Positions 1-12,960 of a stretch of 64,000 nucleotides of DNA are shown here, in pieces. Every line of letters begins with the position of its first letter. Within the stretch, counting starts at the first letter, position 1. The notes under the pieces were generated by a model. The model did not search any database, was not told the origin of the DNA, and saw only the letters and a list, made by a program, of their open reading frames with translations. Made by a program: the position numbers and the translations under genes. The stretch is from Gordius sp. MW1. Taxonomy: Eukaryota; Nematomorpha; Gordioida; Gordea; Gordiidae. The stretch is from assembly GCA_964036665.1 (NCBI GenBank), contig OZ038529.1, positions 15,694,060 to 15,758,059 of the forward strand, given 5' to 3'.

Positions 1-1156
1 TTGTCTTTTGTCAAAATGAATAGTTCTGGCAGCTTAAAACCTCTTTTCGGAAGGAAATCGAGGATAATAGGATCTCAAATTGGCTTACTTTTATATATTT
101 TTTCATGCTCTTTCACATAGAATCAAAAAAAAAATATTTTTACCTCAAAATTTTCAAATATTTTTCTTTCAACCGTATGCATCCGATGAAAGTTGTCGTT
201 TTCAGACGTGGTTTCCATGATAAAAAGTAAAAATTTATCAGAATCTAAATACTATTACTTTGAAATCATAATCGCATAGAGCAGTTTTCAAAAATTCAGC
301 ACTCACGTTGCGATACAACAAACTAATCGCAACAATAAAACGTTGTCTTTTGTCGAAATGAATAGTTCTGGCAGCTTAAAACCTCTTTTCGGAAGTAAAT
401 CGAGGATAATAGGATTCTCAAATTGGCTTACTTTTATATATTTTTTTACGCTCTTTCACATAGAATCGAGAAAAAAAAATATTTTTACCTCAAAATTTTT
501 CACATATTTTTCTTTGGACCGTATTCATCCGATGAAAGTTGTCGTTTTCAGACGTGGTTTCTATGATCCCAAGTAATAATTTATCAGAATCTGAAAACTA
601 TTACTTTGAAATCATGATAGCATAGAGCAGTTTTCAAAAATTCAGCACTCAGGTTGCGATACAACAAACTAATCGCAACAATAAAACGTTGTCTTTTGTC
701 AAAATGATAGTTCTCGCAGCTTAAAACCTCTTTGCGGAAGTCAATCGAGGATAATAGGATTCTCAAATTGGCTTACTTTTATATATTTTTTTACGCTCTT
801 TCACATAAAATCGAAAAAAATAAATATTTTTACCTCAAAATTTTTCACATATTTTTCTTTGAACCGTATTCATCCGATGAAAGTTGTCGTTTTCAGACGT
901 GGTTTCTATGATCCCAAGTAAAAATTTATCAGAATCTAAAAACTATTACTTTGATATCATGATAGCATAGAGCCATTTTCAAAAATTAAGCATCACGTTG
1001 CGATACAACAAACTAATCGCAACAATAAAACGTTGTCTTTTGTCAAAATGATAGTTCTCGCAGCTTAAAACCTCTTTTCGGAAGTCAATCGAGGATAATA
1101 GGATTCTCAAATTGGCTTACTTTTATATATTTTTTCATGCTCTTTCACATAGAATC

Positions 1157-1205
1157 GAAAAAAATAAATATTTTTACCTCGAAATTTTTTACATATTTTT
1201 CTTTG
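1157..1205. other. Clustered A/T tracts in the monomer (example)
   Basis: A run of seven A residues is followed by AAATATTTTT, AAAATTTTT and ATATTTTT, with centres about 11-14 bp apart. The block is present in nearly every monomer and its poly(A) length varies from about 6 to 13, for example near 3,187 and 15,548. Near-helical spacing of A tracts is a known cause of intrinsic DNA curvature, common in satellites. Curvature here is inferred, not measured. Confidence 0.6.
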
Positions 1206-1340
1206 AACCGTATTCATCCGATGAAAGTTGTCGTTTTCAGACGTGGTTTCTATGATCCCAAGTAAAAATTTATCAGAATCTAAAAACTATTACTTTGATA
1301 TCATGATAGCATAGAGCCATTTTCAAAAATTAAGCATCAC

Positions 1341-1367
1341 GTTGCGATACAACAAACTAATCGCAAC
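1341..1367. other. Conserved 8-bp dyad in the monomer (example)
   Basis: GTTGCGAT at 1341-1348 and ATCGCAAC at 1360-1367 are perfect inverted complements separated by ACAACAAACTA (11 nt). The same dyad recurs in most monomers. Known breaks are single-base changes (GTTGGGAT near 3,373, ATCTCAAC near 45,317 and 51,490) and the 2-bp deletion giving GTCGAT in many monomers right of 27,500. It could form a small cruciform or RNA hairpin, or bind a dimeric protein. Only the symmetry itself is seen. It is the GC-richest part of an otherwise AT-rich monomer. Confidence 0.85.
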
Positions 1368-1720
1368 AATAAAACGTTGTCTTTTGTCAAAATGATAGTT
1401 CTCGCAGCTTAAAACCTCTTTTCGGAAGTCAATCGAGGATAATAGGATTCTCAAATTGGCTTACTTTTATATATTTTTTCATGCTCTTTCACATAGAATC
1501 GAAAAAAATAAATATTTTTACCTCAAAATTTTTTACATATTTTCTTTGAACCGTATTCATCCGATGAAAGTTGTCGTTTTCAGACGTGGTTTCTATGATC
1601 CCAAGTAAAAATTTATCAGAATCAGAAAAATATTACTTTGAAATCATGATCGCATAGTGCATTTTTGAAAAATTAAGCACTCACGTTGCGATACAACAAA
1701 CTAATCGCAACAATAAAACG

Positions 1721-2046
1721 TTGTCTTTTGTCAAAATGATAGTTCTCGCAGCTTAAAACCTCTTTTCGGAAGTTAATCGAGGATAATAGGATTCTCAAAT
1801 TTTTTCATGCTCTTTCACATAGAATTGAAAAAAATAAATATTTTTACCTCAAAATTTTTCACATATTTTTCTTTGAACCGTATTCATCCGATGAAAGTTG
1901 TCGTTTTCAGACGTGGTTTCTATGATCCCAAGTAAAAATTTATCAGAATTTGAAAACTATTACTTTGAAATCATGATCGCATAGAGCCATTTTCAAAAAT
2001 TAAGCATCACGTTGCGATACAACAAACTAATCGCAACAATAAAACG
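1721..2046 (+). repeat. Short monomer variant with 18-bp deletion (example)
   Basis: This monomer is 326 bp because 18 bp, beginning GGCTTACTTTTATATA, are missing between CTCAAATT and TTTTCATGC. Other copies with the same junction are 2,392-2,717, 14,082-14,407, 14,753-15,078, 19,898-20,223 and 23,783-24,108. More lie near 40,961, 45,412, 51,583, 53,286, 55,668 and 59,073. The deleted segment ends in TT and follows TT, so slippage between short T repeats would explain it. The identical junction suggests one origin followed by spread through the array. Confidence 0.9.
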
Positions 2047-4929
2047 TTGTCTTTTGTCAAAATGATAGTTCTCGCAGCTTAAAACCTCTTTTCGGAAGTC
2101 AATCGAGGATAATAGGATTCTCAAATTGGCTTACTTTTATATATTTTTTCATGCTCTTTCACATAGAATCGAAAAAAATAAATATTTTTACCTCAAAATT
2201 TTTCACATATTTTTCTTTGAACCGTATTCATCCGATGAAAGTTGTCGTTTTCAGACGTGGTTTCTATGATCCCAAGTAAGAATTTATCAGAATCAGAAAA
2301 ATATTACTTTGAAATCATGATCGCATAGTGCATTTTTGAAAAATTAAGCACTCACGTTGCGATACAACAAACTAATCGCAACAATAAAACGTTGTCTTTT
2401 GTCAAAATGATAGTTCTCGCAGCTTAAAACCTCTTTTCGGAAGTCAATCGAGGATAATAGGATTCTCAAATTTTTTCATGCTCTTTCACATAGAATTGAA
2501 AAAAATAAATATTTTTACCTCAAAATTTTTCACATATTTTTCTTTGAACCGTATTCATCCGATGAAAGTTGTCGTTTTTAGATATGGTTTCTATAATCCC
2601 AAGTAAAAATTTATCAGAATCTGAAAACTATTACTTTGAAATCATGATCGCATAGAGCCATTTTCAAAAATTAAGCATCACGTTGCGATACAACAAACTA
2701 ATCGCAACAATAAAACGTTGTCTTTTGTCAAAATGATAGTTCTCGCAGCTTAAAACCTCTTTTCCGAAGTCAATCGAGGATAATAGGATTCTCAAATTGG
2801 CTTACTTTTATATATTTTTTTATGCTCTTTTACATAGAATCGAAAAAAATAAATATTTTTACTTCAAAATTTTTCACATATTTTTCTTTTAACCGTATTC
2901 ATCCGATGAAAGTTGTCGTTTTCAGACGTGGTTTCTATGATCCCAAGTAAAAATTTATCAGAATCTGAAAACTATTACTTTGAAATCATGATCGCATAGT
3001 GCATTTTGGAAAAATTAAGCACTCACGTTGCGATACAACAAACTAATCGCAACAATAAAACGTTGTCTTTTGTCAAAATGATATTTCTCGCAGCATAAAA
3101 CCTCTTTTCGGAAGTCAATCGAGGATAATAAGACTCTCAAATTGGCTTACTTTCATATATTTTTTCATGCTCTTTAACATAGAATCAAAAAAAAAAAAAA
3201 TATTTTTACCTCAAATTTTTCACATATTTTTCTTTGAACCGTATTCATCCGATGAAAGTTGTCGTTTTCAGACGTGGTTTCTATGATCCCAAGTAAAAAT
3301 TTATCAGAATCTAAATACTATTACTTTGAAATCATAATCGCATAGAGCAGTTTTCAAAAATTCAGCACTCACGTTGGGATACAACAAACTAATCGCAACA
3401 ATAAAACGTTGTCTTTTGTCAAAATGAATAGTTCTGGCAGCTTAAAACCTCTTTTCGGAAGTAAATCCAGGATAATAGGATTCTCAAATTGGCTTACTTT
3501 TATATATTTTTTTACGCTCTTTCACATAAAATCGAAAAAAATAAATATTTTTACCTCAAAATTTTTCACATATTTTTCTTTGGACCGTATTCATCCGATG
3601 AAAGTTGTCGTTTTCAGACGTGGTTTCTATGATCCCAAGTAATAATTTATCTGAATCTGAAAACTATTACTTTGAAATCATGATTGCATAGAGCCATTTT
3701 TAAAAATTAAGCATCACGTTGCGATGCAACAAACTAATCGCAACAATAAAACGTTGTCTTTTGTCAAAATGATAGTTCTCGCAGATTAAAACCTCTTTGC
3801 GGAAGTCAATCGAGTATAATAGGATTCTCAAATTGGCTTACTTTTATATATTTTTTTACGCTCTTTCACATACAATCGAAAAAAATAAATATTTTTACCT
3901 CAAAATTTTTCACATATTTTTCTTTGGACCGTATTCATCCGATGAAAGTTGTCGTTTTCAGACGTGGTTTCTATTATCCCAAGTAAAAATTTATCAGAAT
4001 CTGAACTATTACTTTGAAATCATGATCGCATAGAGCAGTTTTCAAAAATTCAGCACTCACGTTGCGATACAACAAACTTACCGCAACAATAAAACGTTGT
4101 CTTTTGTCAAAATGATAGTTCTGGCAGCTTAAAACCTCTTTGCGGAAGTCAATCGAGGATAATAGGATTCTCAAATTGGCTTACTTTTATATATTTTTTT
4201 ACGCTCTTTCACATAGAATCGAAAAAAATAAATATTTTTACCTCAAAATTTTTCACATATTTTTCTTTGGACCGTATTCATCCGATGAAAGTTGTCGTTT
4301 TCAGACGTGGTTTCTATGATCCCAAGTAATAATTTATCAGAACCTGAAAACTATTACTTTGAAATCATAATCGCATAGAGCAGTTTTCAAAAATTCAGCA
4401 CTCAGGTTGCGATACAACAAACTAATCGCAACAATAAAACGTTGTCTTTTGTCAAAATGATAGTTCTCGCAGCTTAAAACCTCTGTGCGGAAGTCAATCG
4501 AGGATAATAGGATTCTCTAATTGGCTTACTTTTATATATTTTTTTACGCTCTTTCACATAAAATCGAAAAAAAGAAATATTTTTACCTCAAAATTTTTCA
4601 CATATTTTTCTTTGGACCGTATTCATCCGATGAAAGTTGTCGTTTTCAGACGTGGTTTCTATGATCCCAAGTAATAATTTATCAGAATATGAACTATTAC
4701 TTTGAAATCATGATCGCATAATGCATTTTTGAAAAACTAAGCACTCACGTTGCGATACAACAAATTAATCGCAACTATAAAACGTTGTCTTTTGTCAAAA
4801 TGATAGTTCTCGCAGCTTAAAACCTCTTTGCGAAAGTCAATCGAGGATAACAGGATTCTCAGATTGGCTTACTTTTATATATTTTTTTACGCTCTTTCAC
4901 ATAGAATCGAAAAATATAAATATTTTTAC

Positions 4930-6060
4930 CTCAAAATTTTTCACATATTTTTCTTTGAACCGTATTCATCCGATGAAAGTTGTCGTTTTCAGACGTGGTT
5001 TCTATGATCCCAAGTAAAAATTTATCAGAATCTAAAAACTATTACTTTGAAATCATAATCGCATAGAGCAGTTTTCAAAAATTCAGCACTCAGGTTGCGA
5101 TACAACAAACTAATCGCAACAATAAAACGTTGTCTTTTGTCAAAATGAATAGTTCTGGCAGCTTAAAACCTCTTTTAGGAAGTAAATAGAGGATAATAGG
5201 ATTCTCAAATTGGCTTACTTTTATATATTTTTTTACGCTCTTTCACATAGAATCGAAAAAAATAAATATTTTTACCTCAAAATTTTTCACATATTTTTCT
5301 TTGGACCGTATTCATCCGATGAAAGTTGTCGTTTTCAGACGTGGTTTCTATGATCCCAACCCAAGTAATAATTTATCTGAATCTGAAAACTATTACTTTG
5401 AAATCATGATCGCATAGCCATTTTCAAAAATTAAGCATCACGTTGCGATGCAACAAACTAATCGCAACAATAAAACGTTGTCTTTTGTCAAAATGAGTTC
5501 TCGCAGCTTAAAACCTCTTTGCGGAAGTCAATCGAGGATAATAGGATTCTCAAATTGACTTACCCATATATTTTTTTACGCTCTTTTACATAGAATCGAA
5601 AAAAATAAATATTTTTACCTCAAAATTTTTCACATATTTTTCTTTGAACCGTATTCATCCGATGAAAGTTGTCGTTTTCAGACGTGGTTTCTATGATCCC
5701 AAGTAAAAATTTATCAGAATCTAAAAACTATTACTTTGAAATCATAATCGCATAGAGCAGTTTTCAAAAATTCAGCACTCACGTTGCGATACAAAAAACT
5801 AATCGCAACAATAAAACGTTGTCTTTTGTCAAAATGAATAGTTCTGGCAGCTTAAAACCTCTTTTCGGAAGTAAATCGAGGATAATAGGATCTCAAATTG
5901 GCTTACTTTTATATATTTTTCATGCTCTTTCACATACAATCGAAAAAAATAAATATTTTTACCTCAAAATTTTTCACATATTTTTCTTTGAACCGTATTC
6001 ATCCGATGAAAGTTGTCGTTTTCAGAAGTGGTTTCTATGATCCCAAGTAAAAATTTATCA
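4930..6060 (+). repeat. Six-monomer-spaced duplication, copy 1
   Basis: Private markers link this stretch to 6,998-8,130. They are TTTTAGGAAGTAAATAGAGG at 5,173, an extra ACCC in GATCCCAACCCAAGTAA near 5,354, a shortened CATAGCCATT near 5,414, GTCAAAATGAGTTCTCG near 5,487 and GATACAAAAAACTAATC near 5,788. The offset is 2,068 bp before and 2,070 bp after a 2-bp difference near 5,565. That is six monomers. Confidence 0.85.
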
Positions 6061-6997
6061 GAATCTAAAAACTATTACTTTGAAATCATAATCGCATAGA
6101 GCAGTTTTCAAAAATTCAGCACTCACGTTGCGATACAAAAAACTAATCGCAACAATAAAACGTTGTCTTTTGTCAAAATGAATAGTTCTGGCAGCTTAAA
6201 ACCTCTTTTCGGAAGGAAATCGAGGATAATAGGATCTCAAATTGGCTTACTTTTATATATTTTTTCATGCTCTTTCACATACAATCGAAAAAAATAAATA
6301 TTTTTACCTCAAAAATTTTCACATATTTTTCTTTGAACCGTATTCATCCGATGAAAGTTGTCGTTTTCAGACGTGGTTTCTATGATCCCAAGTAAAAATT
6401 TATCAGAATCTGAAAACTATTACTTTGAAATCATGATCGCATAGAGCCATTTTCAAAAATTAAGCATCACGTTGCGATACAACAAACTAATCGCAACAAT
6501 AAAACGTTGTCTTTTGTCAAAATGAATAGTTCTGGCAGCTTAAAACCTCTTTTCGGAAGTAAATCGAGGATAATAGGATTCTCAAATTGGCTTACTTTTA
6601 TATATTTTTTTACGCTCTTTCACATAGAATCGAGAAAAAAAAATATTTTTACCTCAAAATTTTTCACATATTTTTCTTTGGACCGTATTAATCCGATGAA
6701 AGTTGTCGTTTTCAGACGTGGTTTCTATGATCCCAAGTAATAATTTATCAGAATCTGAAAACTATTACTTTGAAATCATAATCGCATAGAGCAGTTTTCA
6801 AAAATTCAGCACTCAGGTTGCGATACAACAAACTAATCGCAACAATAAAACGTTGTCTTTTGTCAAAATGATAGTTCTCGCAGCTTAAAACCTCTTTGCG
6901 GAAGTCAATCGAGGATAATAGGATTCTCAAATTGGCTTACTTTTATATATTTTTTTAAGCTCTTTCACATAAAATCGAAAAAAATAAATATTTTTAC

Positions 6998-8130
6998 CTC
7001 AAAATTTTTCACATATTTTTCTTTGAACCGTATTCATCCGATGAAAGTTGTCGTTTTCAGACGTGGTTTCTATGATCCCAAGTAAAAATTTATCAGAATC
7101 TAAAAACTATTACTTTGAAATCATAATCGCATAGAGCAGTTTTCAAAAATTCAGCACTCAGGTTGCGATACAACAAACTAATCGCAACAATAAAACGTTG
7201 TCTTTTGTCAAAATGAATAGTTCTGGCAGCTTAAAACCTCTTTTAGGAAGTAAATAGAGGATAATAGGATTCTCAAATTGGCTTACTTTTATATATTTTT
7301 TTACGCTCTTTCACATACAATCGAAAAAAATAAATATTTTTACCTCAAAATTTTTCACATATTTTTCTTTGGACCGTATTCATCCGATGAAAGTTGTCGT
7401 TTTCAGACGTGGTTTCTATGATCCCAACCCAAGTAATAATTTATCTGAATCTGAAAACTATTACTTTGAAATCATGATCGCATAGCCATTTTCAAAAATT
7501 AAGCATCAAGTTGCGATGCAACAAACTAATCGCAACAATAAAACGTTGTCTTTTGTCAAAATGAGTTCTCGCAGCTTAAAACCTCTTTGCGGAAGTCAAT
7601 CGAGGATAATAGGATTCTCAAATTGACTTACTTTTATATATTTTTTTACGCTCTTTTACATAGAATCGAAAAAAATAAATATTTTTACCTCAAAATTTTT
7701 CACATATTTTTCTTTGAACCGTATTCATCCGATGAAAGTTGTCGTTTTCAGACGTGGTTTCTATGATCCCAAGTAAAAATTTATCAGAATCTAAAAACTA
7801 TTACTTTGAAATCATAATCGCATAAAGCAGTTTTCAAAAATTCAGCACTCACGTTGCGATACAAAAAACTAATCGCAACAATAAAACGTTGTCTTTTGTC
7901 AAAATGAATAGTTCTGGCAGCTTAAAACCTCTTTTCGGAAGTAAATCGAGGATAATAGGATCTCAAATTGGCTTACTTTTATATATTTTTCATGCTCTTT
8001 CACATACAATCGAAAAAAATAAATATTTTTACCTCAAAATTTTTCACATATTTTTCTTTGAACCGTATTCATCCGATGAAAGTTGTCGTTTTCAGACGTG
8101 GTTTCTATGATCCCAAGTAAAAATTTATCA
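6998..8130 (+). repeat. Six-monomer-spaced duplication, copy 2
   Basis: Copy of 4,930-6,060 carrying the same private markers: TTTTAGGAAGTAAATAGAGG near 7,241, the ACCC insertion near 7,421, CATAGCCATT near 7,482 and GATACAAAAAACTAATC near 7,858. A few single-base differences separate the copies, such as CAGACGTGG here against CAGAAGTGG in copy 1, so the duplication is not brand new or has been touched by conversion. Confidence 0.85.
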
Positions 8131-8340
8131 GAATCTGAAAACTATTACTTTGAAATCATAATCGCATAGAGCCATTTTCAAAAATTAAGCATCTTGCGAT
8201 ACAACAAACTAATCGCAACAATAAAACGTTGTCTTTTGTCAAAATGATAGTTCTCGCAGCTTAAAACCTCTTTTCGGAAGTCAATCGAGGATAATAGGAT
8301 TCTCAAATTGGCTTACTTTTATATATTTTTTCATGCTCTT

Positions 8341-11300
8341 TCACATAGAATCAAAAAAAATAAATATTTTTATTTCAAAATCTTCACATATTTTTCTTTC
8401 AACCGTATGCATTCGATGAAAGTTGTCGTTTTCAGACGTGGTTTCCATGATAAAAAGTAAAAATTTATCAGAATCAGAAAACTATTACTTTGAAATCATG
8501 ATCGCATAATGCATTTTTGAAAAATTAAGCACTCACGTTGCGATACAACAAACTAATCGCAACACCAAAACGTTGTCTTTTGTCAAAATGATAGTTCTCG
8601 CAGCTTACAACCTCTTTGCGGAAGTCAATCGAGGATAATAGGATTCTCAAATTGGCTTACTTTTATATATTTTTTCATGCTCTTTCACATACAATCGAAA
8701 AAAATAAATATTTTTACCTCAAAATTTTTCACATATTTTTCTTTCAACCGTATGCATCCGATGAAAGTTGTCGTTTTCAGACGTGGTTTCCATGATAAAA
8801 AGTAAAAATTTATCAGAATCAAAAAACTATTACTTTGAAATCATGATCGCATAATGCATTTTTGAAAAATTAAGCACTCACGTTGCGATACAACAAACTA
8901 ATCGCAACACCAAAACGTTGTCTTTTGTCAAAATGATAGTTCTCGTAGCTTAAAACCTCTTTGCGGAAGTCAATCGAGGATAATAGGATTCTCAAATTGG
9001 CTTACTTTTATATATTTTTTCATGCTCTTTCACATAAAATCGAAAAAAATAAATATTTTTACCTCAAAATTTTTCACATATTTTTCTTAGAACCGTATTC
9101 ATCCGATGAAAGTTGTCGTTTTCAGACGTGGTTTCTAAGATCCCAAGTAAAAATTTATCAGAATCTGAAAACTATTACTTTGAAATTATGATCGCATAGA
9201 GCCATTTTCAAAAATTAAGCATCACGTTGCGATACAACAAACTAATCGCAACAATAAAACGTTGTCTTTTGTCAAAATGATAGTTCTCGCAGCTTAAAAC
9301 CTCTTTTCGGAAGTCAATCGAGGATAATAGGATTCTCAAATTGGCTTACTTTTATATATTTTTTCATGCTCTTTCACATACAATCGAAAAAAATAAATAT
9401 TTTTACCTCAAAATTTTCACATATTTTTCTTTCAACCGTATGCATCCGATGAAAGTTGTCGTTTTCAGACGTGGTTTCCATAATAAAAAGTAAAAATTTA
9501 TCAGAATCTAAATACTATTACTTTGAAATCATAATCGCATAGAGCAGTTTTCAAAAATTCAGCACTCACGTTGCGATACAACAAACTAATCGCAACAATA
9601 AAACGTTGTCTTTTGTCAAAATGAATAGTTCTTGCAGCTTAAAACCTCTTTTCGGAAGTAAATCGAGGATAATAGGATTCTCAAATTGGCTTACTTTTAT
9701 ATATTTTTTTACGCTCTTTCACATAGAATCGAGAAAAAAAAATATTTTTACCTCAAAATTTTTCACATATTTTTTTTTGTACTGTATCATCCGATGAAAG
9801 TTGTCGTTTTCAGACGTGGTTTCTATGATCCCAAGTAATAATTTATCAGAATCTGAAAACTATTACTTTGAAATCATGATCGCATAGAGCAGTTTTCAAA
9901 AATTCAGCACTCAGGTTGCGATACAAACTAATCGCAACAATAAAACGTTGTCTTTTGTCAAAATGATAGTTCTCGCAGCTTAAAACCTCTTTGCGGAAGT
10001 CAATCGAGGATAATTGGATTCTCAAATTGGCTTACTTTTATATATTTTTTACGCTCTTTCATATAGAATCGAAAAAAATATTTATTTTTACCTCAAAATT
10101 TTTCACATATTTTTCTTTGAACCGTATTCATCCGATGAAAGTTGTCGTTTTCAGACGTGGTTTCTATGATCCCAAGTAAAAATTTATCAGAATCTAAAAA
10201 CTATTACTTTGAAATCATAATCGCATAGAGCAGTTTTCAAAAATTCAGCACTCACGTTGCGATACAACAAACTAATCGCAACAATAAAACGTTGTCTTTT
10301 GTCAAAATGATAGTTCTCGCAGCTTAAAACCTCTTTGCGGAAGTCAATCGAGGATAATAGGATTCTCAAATTGGCTTACTTTTATATATTTTTTCATGCT
10401 CTTTCACATACAATCGAAAAAAATAAATATTTTTACCTCAAAATTTTCACATATTTTTCTTTCAACCGTATGCATCCGATGAAAGTTGTCGTTTTCAGAC
10501 GTGGTTTCCATGATAAAAAGTAAAAATTTATCAGAATCTGAAAACTATTACTTTGAAATTATGATCGCATAGAGCCATTTTCAAAAATTAAGCATCACGT
10601 TGCGATACAACAAACTAATCGCAACAATAAAACGTTGTCTTTTGTCAAAATGATAGTTCTCGCAGCTTAAAACCTCTTTTCGGAAGTCAATCGAGGATAA
10701 TAGGATTCTCAAATTGGCTTACTTTTATATATTTTTTCATGCTCTTTCACATACAATCGAAAAAAACAAATATTTTTACCTCAAAATTTTTCACATATTT
10801 TTCTTTCAACCGTATGCATCCGATGAAAGTTGTCGTTTTCAGACGTGGTTTCCATGATAAAAAGTAAAAATTTATCAGAATCTAAATACTATTACTTTGA
10901 AATCATAATCGCATAGAGCAGTTTTCAAAAATTCAGCACTCACGTTGCGATACAACAAACTAATCGCAACAATAAAACGTTGTCTTTTGTCAAAATGATA
11001 GTTCTCGCAGCTTAAAACCTCTTTTCGGAAGTAAATCGAGGATAATAGGTTTCTCAAATTGGCTTACTTTTATATATTTTTTTACGCTCTTTCACATAGA
11101 ATCGAAAAAAATAAATATTTTTACCTCAAAATTTTTCACATATTTTTCTTTGGACCATATTCATCCGATGAAAGTTGTCGTTTTCAGACGTGGTTTCTAT
11201 GATCCCAAGTAATAATTTATCTGAATCTGAAAACTATTACTTTGAAATCATAATCGCATAGAGCCATTTTCAAAAATTAAGCATCACGTTGCGATGCAAC

Positions 11301-12960
11301 AAACTAATCGCAACAATAAAACGTTGTCTTTTGTCAAAATGAGTTCTCGCAGCTTAAAACCTCTTTGCGGAAGTCAATCGAGGATAATAGGATTCTCAAA
11401 TTGGCTTACTTTTATATATTTTTTCATGCTCTTTCACATACAATCGAAAAAAATAAATATTTTTACCTCAAAATTTTTCACATATTTTTCTTTGAACCGT
11501 ATTCATCCGATGAAAGTTGTCGTTTTCAGACGTGGTTTCTATGATCCCAAGTAAAAATTTATCAGAATCTAAAAACTATTACTTTGAAATCATAATCGCA
11601 TAGAGCAGTTTTCATAAATTCAGCACTCACGTTGCGATACAAAAAACTAATCGCAACAATAAAACGTTGTCTTTTGTCAAAATGAATAGTTCTGGCAGCT
11701 TAAAACCTCTTTTCGGAAGTAAATCGAGGATAATAGGATTCTCAAATTGGCTTACTTTTATATATTTTTTTACGCTCTTTCATATAGAATCGAAAAAAAT
11801 AAATTTTTTTACCTCAAAATTTTTCACATATTTTTCTTTGAACCGTATTCATCCGATGAAAGTTGTCGTTTCCAGACGTGGTTTCTATGATCCCAAGTAA
11901 AAATTTATCAGAATCTAAAAACTATTACTTTGAAATCATAATCGCATAGAGCAGTTTTCAAAAATTCAGCACTCAGGTTGCGATACAACAAACTAATCGC
12001 AACAATAAAACGTTGTCTTTTGTCAAAATGAATAGTTCTGGCAGCTTAAAACCTCTTTTCGGAAGTAAATCGAGGATAATAGGATTCTCAAATTGGCTTA
12101 CTTTTATATATTTTTTTACGCTCTTTCACATAGAATCGAAAAAAATAAATATTTTTACCTCAAAATTTTTCACATATTTTTCTTTGGACCGTATTCATCC
12201 GATGAAAGTTGTCGTTTTCAGACGTGGTTTCTATGATCCCAAGTAATAATTTATCTGAATCTGAAAACTATTACTTTGAAATCATAATCGCATAGAGCAG
12301 TTTTCATAAATTCAGCACTCACGTTGCGATACAAAAAACTAATCGCAACAATAAAACGTTGTCTTTTGTCAAAATGAATAGTTCTGGCAGCTTAAAACCT
12401 CTTTTCGGAAGTAAATCGAGGATAATAGGATTCTCAAATTGGCTTACTTTTATATATTTTTTTACGCTCTTTCATATAGAATCGAAAAAAATAAATTTTT
12501 TTACCTCAAAATTTTTCACATATTTTTCTTTGAACCGTATTCATCCGATGAAAGTTGTCGTTTTCAGACGTGGTTTCTATGATCCCAAGTAAAAATTTAT
12601 CAGAATCTAAAAACTATTACTTTGAAATCATAATCGCATAGAGCAGTTTTCAAAAATTCAGCACTCACGTTGCGATACAAAAAACTAATCGCAACAATAA
12701 AACGTTGTCTTTTGTCAAAATGAATAGTTCTGGCAGCTTAAAACCTTTTTTCGGAAGGAAATCGAGGATAATAGGATCTCAAATTGGCTTACTTTTATAT
12801 ATTTTTTCATGCTCTTTCACATAGAATCAAAAAAAAAATATTTTTACCTCAAAATTTTCACATATTTTTCTTTCAACCGTATGCATCCGATGAAAGTTGT
12901 CGTTTTCAGACGTGGTTTCCATGATAAAAAGTAAAAATTTATCAGAATCTAAATACTATT
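8341..12960 (+). repeat. Zone rich in CATGATAAAAAG monomer subfamily
   Basis: Monomers here often read TTTCAACCGTATGCATCCGATG and TTTCCATGATAAAAAGTAA where the standard reads TTTGAACCGTATTCATCCGATG and TTTCTATGATCCCAAGTAA. Examples are near 8,400, 8,745, 9,430, 10,470, 10,818 and 12,872; one also lies near 170. Two neighbouring monomers share GCAACACCAAAACG (8,560 and 8,905), a single-monomer duplication. At 11,667 and 12,359 a two-monomer unit of 692 bp is repeated, marked by TTTTCATAAATTCAGC and AAATTTTTTTACCTC. Confidence 0.8.

Larger units (their letters stand above)
1033..1376 (+). repeat. Representative full-length satellite monomer (344 bp)
   Basis: This monomer is close to the commonest form and serves as a map. 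Relative positions 1-19 are the TTGTCTTTTGTCAAAATGA start. Positions 45-65 carry the TTCGGAAGTCAATCGAGGA segment. Positions 125-173 are the run of A and T tracts. Around 200-215 lies TTTTCAGACGTGG, followed by TATGATCCCAAGTAA. Positions 309-335 hold the inverted repeat. Length is about twice a typical nucleosomal repeat, as in many animal and plant satellites; that relation is general knowledge, not shown by this sequence. Since 344 is not a multiple of three, no reading frame continues from one monomer to the next, which argues against a repetitive protein. Confidence 0.95.
1..3640 (+). repeat. Duplicated block A, copy 1
   Basis: This block matches 12,705-15,997. Offsets are exactly 12,704 bp at positions 1 and 343, and fall to about 12,361 bp from 1,721 onward because copy 1 has one additional monomer around 1,033-1,720. 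Shared private variants include GTCGAAATGAATAG at 350, GATATCATGATAGCATAG, GTTTTTAGATATGG at 2,575, AATAAGACTCTC at 3,127 and CACGTTGGGATAC at 3,373. The match ends near 3,640. The block may start before the window. Confidence 0.85.

Noticed and set aside
343..576. Recurrent 60-107-codon open frames, for example one encoding a hydrophobic NWLTFIYFFTLFHI segment
   Set aside because: They are the same monomer frames repeated. Many need a TTG start, they are cut by indels in neighbouring monomers, the 344-bp period shifts the frame, and nothing suggests selection on codons. They are treated as shadows of the satellite.
584..766. Minus-strand 60-codon frames spanning two monomers (also at 6,748, 10,187, 13,288, 45,230 and 51,402)
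   Set aside because: Same reasoning: they are repeated because the satellite is repeated, and are absent from most monomers through single substitutions.
1077..1100. Possible CENP-B-box-like motif in the TTTTCGGAAGTCAATCGAGG segment
   Set aside because: The segment has TTCG but lacks the required A and CGGG at the right spacing on either strand, so it does not fit the known 17-bp box.
1341..1367. Dyad followed by AT-rich sequence as a bacterial-type terminator
   Set aside because: It recurs about every 344 bp without genes, and the context is a eukaryotic satellite with a hAT-type element.
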